A stretch of 32,518 nucleotides of DNA. Origin: JAAYCU01 sp964401335. GTDB taxonomy: Bacteria; Planctomycetota; Phycisphaerae; UBA1845; PWPN01. The notes beneath the pieces were generated by a model. The model was not told the origin of the DNA. It made no database searches and worked only from the letters and a program-made list of their open reading frames with translations. Position numbers and translations under genes: made by a program. The DNA lies in the NCBI GenBank assembly GCA_964401335.1, contig CAYNYK010000054.1:1-32518 (forward strand). Reading direction: 5' to 3'. Positions 1-6,826 of this stretch are shown here, piece after piece (position 1 is the first letter of the stretch; the number at the start of each line of letters is the position of its first letter).

Positions 1-556
1 GACCGTTCAACGAAGTCTTTCCGCCGGCTCCGCGGCGGAAAAACTCTTTTCGTTTCGAGACCCCGAGGACGGCGGCCACCTCGGCCACGTTCAAACCGCC
101 GAAGAAACGAAGTTCCACGATGGCGGCCTGACGCGGGTCCACCTGGGCCAGTTTACCCAGGGCCTCATCCAAGGCCAGCAGATCCTCGTCTCGTTGCGGA
201 GAGAGTGCTACCTGTTCGTCAAGGACAATGCGTTGGAGCCGGCCGCCGCGCTTTATGCGCTTCTTTTGGCGGGCATAATCGACCAGAATGCGCCGCATGG
301 CCTGGGCGCCGATCGCCAGAAAATGCGTCTTCCCCTGCCAGTCAACCTGATTCTGATCCACAAGCTTGAGGTAGGCTTCATGAACCAGGGCCGTGGGCGA
401 GAGGGTATGGCCGACTTTTTCGACGCGGAGATAACGCTGGGCCATATCGTGGAAAACGTCATACAGCAGCACAAAAAGCCGCTCGGAAGCCCCTTGGCGT
501 CCCGAGGCCACATCTCCGACAACCTGCGTTATCTGTGCATTAAACTCTGTCGGCAT
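1..556 (-). CDS. ECF sigma factor, TIGR02999-like, partial at window edge
   Basis: This is an RNA polymerase sigma-70-like factor of the extracytoplasmic function type abundant in planctomycetes. The ATG at 556 is preceded in frame by TGA, so the N-terminus is complete; 185 residues are read before the window edge. Family marks are a region 2 with LVHEAYLKLVDQ, then FLAIGAQAMRRILVDYAR, and a region 4 with VELRFFGGLNVAEVAAVLGV, the helix-turn-helix that would contact the -35 element. After GVSKR the family normally continues with a T-V-x-R-x-W type recognition helix. Here the reading continues as KEFFRRGAGGKTSLNG across a perfect palindrome, so the recognition helix seems replaced or broken. 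The Shine-Dalgarno sequence is weak. No anti-sigma gene is visible. The family call is solid; whether the gene is intact is not. Confidence 0.85.
   Translation of the reverse strand, partial: MPTEFNAQITQVVGDVASGRQGASERLFVLLYDVFHDMAQRYLRVEKVGHTLSPTALVHEAYLKLVDQNQVDWQGKTHFLAIGAQAMRRILVDYARQKKRIKRGGRLQRIVLDEQVALSPQRDEDLLALDEALGKLAQVDPRQAAIVELRFFGGLNVAEVAAVLGVSKRKEFFRRGAGGKTSLNG
14..45. repeat. Palindrome within the 3' part of the sigma gene
   Basis: A 9-bp perfect inverted repeat (18-26 and 33-41, TTTCCGCCG/CGGCGGAAA) encloses a 6-nt loop. Three more pairs lie outside one mismatch (14-16 with 43-45). It sits exactly where the sigma factor stops resembling its family. It may be a REP-like palindromic insertion, or a terminator-like hairpin with the A-run on the coding side. 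Confidence 0.6.
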
Positions 557-933
557 AAGATTGCATCAATTCCCTGATAAACCCAAACCCATTCCGAAAG
601 GCCGCAAATCAAAGGCATTATATCCCATGTCCCCCATGCCGGACAGCGGACGAATTTTAGCATTCTCACGCCGTCGGGGCGGATAGGGTGGCAAACGAAT
701 CCGTATCGCCGACTTCAGGGGCACCGCGTCTTGTCGCACCTAAACCACCCGACCACAAGTAGTTCTGAGTTTCGACCTAACCACATGTAGACGGGATGCC
801 GGATATTGGCATACGACCACTTGCGGATCGTCACTGGGTTCGTCGCGTAGAAATGAAGTCCGGTCCTATTCGGCCATGAGGCTGAAAACGGACAAGAATC
901 TCCGCCCGTATCGCGTGGGTACGAGCAGAGTTC
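557..933. other. Intergenic, nothing recognised
   Basis: This 377-bp stretch lies between the divergent sigma gene and the small ORF at 934. It should hold the sigma promoter (minus strand) and the promoter of the small ORF, but I see no convincing -35/-10 pair, no RNA family and no protein-like reading frame. Confidence 0.5.
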
Positions 934-1101
934 ATGGCAGGGTTTCCACGCAGGAAATGGAAAATCGTTATGTGGCAGAAAACATTGCGAAAATGGGCTG
1001 TCCTGTGTTCAGGTTCAACCTTCGCCGTTCTGGCCGTTCCCGGATGCGAGAATCTTCCCGCCGTGTTCAGCCAGATCCTGGGCGTCATCGTCGGAGCGTG
1101 A
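934..1101 (+). CDS. Small hydrophobic/lipoprotein-like protein, 55 aa
   Basis: The frame encodes a basic N-terminus (MAGFPRRKWK...), a hydrophobic stretch of about 20 residues (WAVLCSGSTFAVLAVPGC) ending in Gly-Cys, then a short hydrophobic tail (ILGVIVGA). The layout resembles the many tiny planctomycete proteins of the form 'basic, hydrophobic, GC, short apolar tail', whose role is unknown. The Cys could be a lipobox, although the tail is too short to be an ordinary lipoprotein domain. An in-frame internal ATG at 967 is an alternative start. A terminator-like hairpin with a T-run lies 75 bp downstream, which supports a separate transcript. It could be a chance frame; I judge it somewhat more likely real than not. 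Confidence 0.5.
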   Translation: MAGFPRRKWKIVMWQKTLRKWAVLCSGSTFAVLAVPGCENLPAVFSQILGVIVGA

Positions 1102-1176
1102 GATGGGTAACCGGCCGCGTGCCGCGCCAATCCAAAACGCGGTTCGATGAACTTTTTCACGCTATGGTTTGAGGCT

Positions 1177-1216
1177 GAGAGAATCGTAACCCACGGTTCT
1201 CTCGGTCTCTTTTTTA
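1177..1216 (+). terminator. Rho-independent terminator-like hairpin
   Basis: GAGAGAA (1177-1183) pairs perfectly with TTCTCTC (1197-1203) across a 13-nt loop. A T-rich run containing six consecutive T (1210-1215) follows within a few bases. It lies downstream of the small ORF at 934-1101 and upstream of the sulfatase. Confidence 0.45.
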
Positions 1217-1245
1217 TCGTCCGCAACAATATCACTCCAACGCGC

Positions 1246-1275
1246 TTGGATTATGGTTTGGCGAACACAATCCAA
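1246..1275. promoter_or_regulatory. Inverted repeat upstream of sulfatase, possible operator
   Basis: TTGGATT (1246-1252) and AATCCAA (1269-1275) form a perfect 7-bp inverted repeat with a 16-bp gap, about 75 bp before the sulfatase start. The right arm lies in an 11-bp direct repeat, CAATCCAAAAC, found at 1128-1138 and 1268-1278. Placement fits a regulator site for the glycan-degradation genes, but no regulator is known to bind it. Confidence 0.3.
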
Positions 1276-1347
1276 AACCGGTAACATGAGTATGCTCGAT
1301 CACAGATCGTCAACCTCGTTCGGATTTGTAGCGGAGGAACAAACGCA

Positions 1348-2745
1348 ATGTATATTTATGATCGATGGCGGAAGGTCGCGGGTCATTTCGCCTTGCCGGT
1401 TATTTTGACGTTTTCGTTCATGTTGTCCGGCACGGTTGAGGCGGCAGCGGAAAAAACGAACTTTCTGGTCATTCTCTGCGACGATCTGGGATACGGTGAT
1501 CTGGGCTGTTACGGGCATCCGATCATCCGTACGCCGAACCTTGATCGCCTGGCCGCCGAGGGCATGAGGCTCACCGACTGCTACGCGGCCGCTCCGGTCT
1601 GCTCGCCCTCGCGGGCCGGCATGTTCACCGGCCGCACGCCTTACCGAAGCGGTATTTTTGACTGGATCCCCGATCAATCGCCGATGCATCTACGGGCCAG
1701 CGAGATCACCATCGCCACCCTGCTCCGCCGGGCCGGCTATGCCACCTGTTTCTCGGGCAAATGGCACTGCAACGGAAAGTTCAACAGCCCCGAGCAACCG
1801 CAGCCCGGCGACCACGGCTTCGACCACTGGTTCGCCACCCAAAACAACGCCAGCCCTTCTCACCATAACCCGGTTAATTTCGTCCGCAACGGCAAGCCCG
1901 TCGGACCGCTCGAAGGATATTCGAGCACGTTGATTGTCGATGAGGCGATTGCCTGGCTCAAGCAGCATGATCGCGGCCGGCCGTTCTGTCAGTTCGTCTG
2001 GTTTCACACGCCGCACGAACCGGTCGCCACCGCGAAAGAGTTCACCGACCTTTACCGCGACGTGCTACCCGAAGATCGGGCGATTTACTACGGAAACGTT
2101 ACGCAGATGGATCATGAAGTCGGGCGACTGCTGGCCGCGCTGGATGAGCTTGGCCTGCGCGATAACACATTCGTCCTGTTCACCAGCGACAACGGACCGG
2201 AGACGCTGAACCGCTATCCAACGGCGAATCGATCCTACGGTTCACCCAGCCCGTGGCGCGGGATGAAGCTGCACATATACGAAGGCGGCATTCGGGTTGC
2301 CGGCCTGATCCGCTGGCCGGGTCAAACGTCGCCAGGCCAGATTTGCAACGAACCGGTCTGCGGCACGGACGTGTTGCCCACGTTCTGCGCGATCACCGGC
2401 GTTCAGCCACCGACGGATCGGCCGATCGACGGAGCGAACATTCTGCCCATTTTCACGGGTAAGCCTATTGAGCGACGCGTACCTCTCTACTGGCAGTACG
2501 ACAGAGCCATAGGCGAACCGAAGATCGCGATGCGCGTCGGCGATTGGAAAATCCTGGCTAACGCCGCGGTCAGCCAGTTCGAGCTGTACAACCTGCGCAG
2601 CGATCCGGGCGAAACATGCAACCTGGCCGCCCACGAGCCCGAACGGTTAAAGGTGATGGCCAAGGAACTGAGCCGACTTTACAGCGAGATCAAGGCGGAA
2701 GGCCCGACCTGGCCGGCCAGCACAGAACCGGCCAGCAAGCGTTGA
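1348..2745 (+). CDS. Secreted sulfatase (type I, formylglycine-dependent)
   Basis: This is a sulfuric ester hydrolase of the alkaline phosphatase superfamily (Pfam Sulfatase), 465 aa. Residues 1-33 look like a signal peptide (hydrophobic core LPVILTFSFMLSG). Metal-binding D45-D46 lie in LCDDLGYGDLGCYG. The catalytic signature is C85-S-P-S-R-A-G, where C85 would be oxidised to formylglycine. SGKWH and TSDNGPE supply further active-site residues. Start choice: GGAGG sits at 1333-1337, correctly spaced before the ATG. It opens a run of four same-strand secreted-enzyme genes, so it probably removes sulfate from the glycan they attack. The maturing enzyme (FGE or anaerobic anSME) is not in this window. 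The substrate (galactosamine- or galactose-sulfate) is inferred from the neighbours. Confidence 0.95.
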   Translation: MYIYDRWRKVAGHFALPVILTFSFMLSGTVEAAAEKTNFLVILCDDLGYGDLGCYGHPIIRTPNLDRLAAEGMRLTDCYAAAPVCSPSRAGMFTGRTPYRSGIFDWIPDQSPMHLRASEITIATLLRRAGYATCFSGKWHCNGKFNSPEQPQPGDHGFDHWFATQNNASPSHHNPVNFVRNGKPVGPLEGYSSTLIVDEAIAWLKQHDRGRPFCQFVWFHTPHEPVATAKEFTDLYRDVLPEDRAIYYGNVTQMDHEVGRLLAALDELGLRDNTFVLFTSDNGPETLNRYPTANRSYGSPSPWRGMKLHIYEGGIRVAGLIRWPGQTSPGQICNEPVCGTDVLPTFCAITGVQPPTDRPIDGANILPIFTGKPIERRVPLYWQYDRAIGEPKIAMRVGDWKILANAAVSQFELYNLRSDPGETCNLAAHEPERLKVMAKELSRLYSEIKAEGPTWPASTEPASKR

Positions 2746-2858
2746 ACACACGCGGAGCCTTGACGAAACCGCCCTGAAAGTTGGGATACCCGCATCTTGT
2801 TGACGGGATTATCCGGAAAAACTCGATGTATCCAATAATATGGAATAAAGGTTACGCC

Positions 2859-5213
2859 ATGCACAATGCTTTCCGAGCCGTCTATGCTGTTCTTGCGATT
2901 TTTGGATTGATGTTTCCAACAACAGCCCGGGGCCTTGAACTGCGTAACACCGATTTTACGGAGGTAGAGAACGGTCGTTTCGTCGGATGGACCGCCTTTG
3001 GCTCCTATAAGTCGGACGGGGCCACGGCCCATGTGCGTTGCACATCACCGGAGCAATCCACCGGCCTTTGGCAGGTTGTCCGGTGCGATCCGCCGATCAC
3101 GGCGCCGTTCACCGCGTCGGCCCGGGCGAAAGGCGTCAACGTCGGCGACACGGGGGATTTCGCGGTCTATATCGATCTTATCCACGCCGATGGATCGCCA
3201 TCGTGGGGACATGTGGCCGGCTTCGATCGTGGAACAAGCGACTGGCATGAGGCGGCGGTCGATATGGTGCCGAGCAAGCCGGTCGCGGAAATCCGTTTCC
3301 ATTTGCTCCTGCGTAAGACCACGGGCGAGGCTTGGTTCGCCCAACCACGGTTGAAGTTCACACCCGTGACGTTCACGCAAGTGCAAGCCGTGTCCGGATT
3401 ATGGCGGCCACACAGTCTGACGATCCGGGCGGAAACCAACATGACGGCGTCGATCACCCTGGATAGATTCAAGGATGTGGCCGGCATAATAACCACCCAA
3501 GGCCCCTCTTCCCTGCTTATGGAGATCGCGGATGCCGGGGATTCCGAGAGCACCAAGTCTATCACGCTGGAAGCGCGCTCAGCCTTTGATGCGGCTAACC
3601 GAACCCAGGTCAAACTCGACATGCAAGACATTTTACACGCGGCATCGCCGTCCGCCTGGCGCGTGTGGACGGCCGACACACTGACGCGCGTATTTGCCGA
3701 TACCCTTCCGCCAATCGATTCGCTTCGTGGGACACCGGCCGAGCCTGTGGTCCTCGACGCCGTGCGTAACGGCCATGTCGAGTTTCAGCTCGCGGTTGCC
3801 GTCAGCCCGCATGATTCGGATCAGGACGTTGACGTGGTCATGGGCGATCTCGCCGGTAAGTCGGGAATCCTGCCCGGAATGCTCTGGCAACGATTTCGTG
3901 TCGGTTTTGTGCGTAACGAGCAACCCGCCCGGCACCCCTCCCTTGAGCACGCGGGCCCGGCCTGGTGGCCTGACCCGCTTCTGACCTGGCAACGTCTTTC
4001 TGTTCCACACGGCCAGACCCGCTCGGCGATCTTGAGCATCCGCGTGCCCGACGATCAGGCACCTGGCGTTTACGAGGGACATGTAACCGTTTCGCAGGTC
4101 GGCGGCGAGACCAAGCGGCTGCCGGTCCGGCTAACGGTACATGACATCACGTTAGGCAACCGGCCGCGCATCAAGACCGCGTTTGCCCTGATGGACGGGT
4201 TTCTCGAAAAAATCCATGGCACGATCACACCCGAACTCCGCCGGGCCTATACGACGTTTGTTCTCGATCACCGACTTAATCCCGATGATATCAGCCGGAC
4301 CCGTCTGCCCGATCTGGAGGAGCTGGTCTGGGCAAAGGATCGCGGCCTTAATGCGTTCAACGTCCTCAACCTTGTCCCGGAACCCACACGCAAGGTGACT
4401 TGGGTCTGTTACGCCAAACTCGAGGACTACACGCCTGAGTTCAAGCAACGTCTGATCGAGCGGCTGGACGCATTTGTGCCCGAACTGGAGAAGCGCGGCC
4501 TGCTCGATATGGCATACGTGTACGGTTTCGACGAGCGGGGATCGGAATACATCCCCGTGATCCAGGAATATTTCGGCCTCATCAAGCAGCGTTACCCGCG
4601 ACTGCGTACGCTATCGACCTGTTGGCCGCCATCCGGCACGGACCCTGAATCGCTAATGATCGACTGGTACTGCCCCCTGTCGAACAAGTACGACCCGGTC
4701 GCGGCCGAGCGGCATCGCGCACGCGGCGGCGAGATGTGGTGGTACATCTGCATGGGGCCGACGTGGCCTTACGCCAACTGGATGCTCGAATATCCGTTGA
4801 TCGAGAGTCGGCTGATCTGGTGGCAGACCTGGCAACACAAGGTGGACGGGTTTTTATACTGGGGGCTGAACATCTGGGACCGGCCGCACAATAACGCACC
4901 CATCCCCGACGACGCGGACGTAATGTTGAAGTGGTCGGTGACGCCTTTCGAGCCCCTGCACGGCGATGGTGTTTTACTGTACCCGGGGACGGCGGGTCCC
5001 CTGGGTTCATTGCGACTGCTGGGTATCCGCGCAGGTATCGAGGACACGATGCTGTTGGACGCCGCCGAAGCTCGGCTTGGCCGTGATCGAGTTCAGCAAT
5101 GCGTTGAAAAGGTAACGCGCGGGTTGACCGATTTTACCCGCGATCCGGCCATCCTCCACGCTGCTCGCCGAGCCATCCTCGCGGAAATGCAAAAGGCCGG
5201 CTCGCAACCTTAG
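2859..5213 (+). CDS. GH123/DUF4091-like secreted glycoside hydrolase
   Basis: The protein has 784 aa. The chosen ATG at 2859 has AAAGG at good spacing and begins a clear signal peptide (MHNAFRAVYAVLAIFGLMF, cleavage near residue 25). Earlier in-frame starts at 2781 and 2826 would bury that signal. The N-terminal half is beta-rich, with a carbohydrate-binding-like region (about 25-180). The C-terminal half is a TIM-barrel-like domain with DUF4091 hallmarks: WWYICMGPTWPYANW and GFLYWGLNIWD. The adjacent acidic pair D558-E559 in YGFDERG matches the Asp-Glu pair used by GH123 beta-N-acetylgalactosaminidases for substrate-assisted catalysis. The lineage is broad, so GalNAc specificity is an inference, helped by the GH109-like gene that follows. 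It lies 113 bp after the sulfatase and is probably co-transcribed with it. Confidence 0.8.
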   Translation: MHNAFRAVYAVLAIFGLMFPTTARGLELRNTDFTEVENGRFVGWTAFGSYKSDGATAHVRCTSPEQSTGLWQVVRCDPPITAPFTASARAKGVNVGDTGDFAVYIDLIHADGSPSWGHVAGFDRGTSDWHEAAVDMVPSKPVAEIRFHLLLRKTTGEAWFAQPRLKFTPVTFTQVQAVSGLWRPHSLTIRAETNMTASITLDRFKDVAGIITTQGPSSLLMEIADAGDSESTKSITLEARSAFDAANRTQVKLDMQDILHAASPSAWRVWTADTLTRVFADTLPPIDSLRGTPAEPVVLDAVRNGHVEFQLAVAVSPHDSDQDVDVVMGDLAGKSGILPGMLWQRFRVGFVRNEQPARHPSLEHAGPAWWPDPLLTWQRLSVPHGQTRSAILSIRVPDDQAPGVYEGHVTVSQVGGETKRLPVRLTVHDITLGNRPRIKTAFALMDGFLEKIHGTITPELRRAYTTFVLDHRLNPDDISRTRLPDLEELVWAKDRGLNAFNVLNLVPEPTRKVTWVCYAKLEDYTPEFKQRLIERLDAFVPELEKRGLLDMAYVYGFDERGSEYIPVIQEYFGLIKQRYPRLRTLSTCWPPSGTDPESLMIDWYCPLSNKYDPVAAERHRARGGEMWWYICMGPTWPYANWMLEYPLIESRLIWWQTWQHKVDGFLYWGLNIWDRPHNNAPIPDDADVMLKWSVTPFEPLHGDGVLLYPGTAGPLGSLRLLGIRAGIEDTMLLDAAEARLGRDRVQQCVEKVTRGLTDFTRDPAILHAARRAILAEMQKAGSQP

Positions 5214-5315
5214 ATAGGTACCATCCGTTCGGACATCCGGCCAAGGCGTTGTCCATCGTGCGCAATTTTATATGATGAACATATTGAACCACCACATAAG
5301 GGAGGTTGGCAGATC

Positions 5316-6737
5316 ATGAAAACGAAGCGCAGAGATTTGTTGAAGTGGACGGGCCTGGCCAGTCTGAACGTGCTGGGCCGAGCAACCGCCGATGCCTCTG
5401 GTAATGCTCCGGATGGTTTGCCCGCCGGCTTTTCGGCCGCGCTGAATCGTAAGCAGCGATTCAACATGTCCGGTTACGCCGCCGAGCCGATCAAGACCGT
5501 GCGTATCGGCATCATCGGGCTGGGCCAGAGAGGGCCGAGTCACATGGGAACGCTGATACGCATCGAGGGGGTCGAGATCAAGGCCCTTTGCGACCTGCGA
5601 CCGGAAAAAGCCCAGGCGGCGAAAGAACGACTCGCGGGCACGCCGCATAACCCGGACCTGTACACCGGCTCCGAGGACGAATGGAAAAAACTCTGCCAGC
5701 GCGAGGACCTCGACCTGGTCTGGGTCACGACTCCCTGGTATATGCACGCCGACATGGCGGTCTACGCCATGAACCACGGCAAGCACGTCGCCAGCGAAGT
5801 CCCGGCGGCCGGGACGATCGACGAATGTATGCAGCTCGTCGAAACCGCCGAGAGAACCCGCCGGCACCTGATGATGCTCGAGAACTATTGCTATATGCCC
5901 TTCCAACTGGTCATGCTCAACATGGCTCGACGGGGGTTCTTCGGCGAAATTTTTCACGGTGATTGTGCCTACAACACCAGCAAGATGCGGAACAACTTCA
6001 GCAAGACACTGTACTGGGACATGTGGTGGCTCAAGCAATACGCCAACAGAAAAGGCAATATTTACCCGACCCACGGCCTCGGGCCGGTCGCCCAGATCAT
6101 GGACATCAACCGCGGCGATCGGTTCGACTTTCTGGTCTCGGTCGAAAGCAAGGATTTCATGATCGCCGCCAAGGCCGCGGAACTGGCGGAAACCGACGAT
6201 TTCTTCAAACCTTTCGTCGGACTCGACTACCGCGGGAACATGAACGTGACCACCATCAGGACGGTGCAAGGTCGGACCATCATGCTCCAGCACGACGCCA
6301 CTTCGCCCTCGCCGCACAACTTGATCCACGGCATCTACGGCACCAAGGGAGCGGCCCTTTACGACCCGCCGCCGCCGAGAATCAGCACCGGTAATCACCA
6401 ATGGGCGCCGCCGGAGGAATGCGAGCGGATCAAGGATAAATACACGCCCGCCCTCCTCCGGAAGATGGGCGAGCTCGCAAAAGACAGCGGACACGGCGGT
6501 TCGGACATGCTGATCGACTGGCACCTGATCGATTGCCTGCATCACGGCCTGCCGCTCGACCAGGATGTCTACGACGCGGCGGCGTGGAGCGCGATCGTCC
6601 CGCTGAGCGAATGGTCGGTAAAAAATAATTCCAACTCCATCAAGATACCTGATTTCACCGCCGGAGCATGGCAGAGCAATAAACGAAACATGAACATCGA
6701 GCTTGAACAAGGCGGAGATACGAAAGTGATAACATGA
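5316..6737 (+). CDS. GH109-like (Gfo/Idh/MocA) NAD-dependent glycosidase
   Basis: The protein has 473 aa. An N-terminal twin-arginine-like leader (KTKRRDLLKWTGLA) precedes a Rossmann NAD-binding domain (GIIGLGQRGPSHMGTL at about 68-83) and a Gfo/Idh/MocA C-terminal domain. Features typical of GH109 alpha-N-acetylgalactosaminidases are YPTHGLGPVAQ (Y250, H253), INRGDRFDFLVS, and GHGGSDM...CLHHGLPLDQDVYDAAAWS near H393. GH109 enzymes use tightly bound NAD+ in an oxidation-elimination-addition-reduction cycle. AGGGAGG precedes the ATG. With the GH123-like neighbour it suggests removal of both alpha- and beta-linked GalNAc. Some GH109-like proteins have other specificities, so the substrate is inferred. 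Confidence 0.88.
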   Translation: MKTKRRDLLKWTGLASLNVLGRATADASGNAPDGLPAGFSAALNRKQRFNMSGYAAEPIKTVRIGIIGLGQRGPSHMGTLIRIEGVEIKALCDLRPEKAQAAKERLAGTPHNPDLYTGSEDEWKKLCQREDLDLVWVTTPWYMHADMAVYAMNHGKHVASEVPAAGTIDECMQLVETAERTRRHLMMLENYCYMPFQLVMLNMARRGFFGEIFHGDCAYNTSKMRNNFSKTLYWDMWWLKQYANRKGNIYPTHGLGPVAQIMDINRGDRFDFLVSVESKDFMIAAKAAELAETDDFFKPFVGLDYRGNMNVTTIRTVQGRTIMLQHDATSPSPHNLIHGIYGTKGAALYDPPPPRISTGNHQWAPPEECERIKDKYTPALLRKMGELAKDSGHGGSDMLIDWHLIDCLHHGLPLDQDVYDAAAWSAIVPLSEWSVKNNSNSIKIPDFTAGAWQSNKRNMNIELEQGGDTKVIT

Positions 6738-6826
6738 ATAAGGCACTCGTCCGAAGAAAATCGTCATGACAACGCCATTACATCGACCGACGAGTATTCC
6801 ACTCTATCGTATAAAGGAACATAGAC

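Noticed and set aside
831..1235. 134-codon minus-strand frame in the intergenic region
   Set aside because: Composition and sequence look random, with no motif or Shine-Dalgarno; the plus-strand 934-1101 frame is a better candidate.
5268..6767. 499-codon open frame on the minus strand opposite the GH109-like gene
   Set aside because: It is a codon-bias shadow: rich in R, H, V and Q, without family motifs, and the plus strand carries an unambiguous GH109-like protein.
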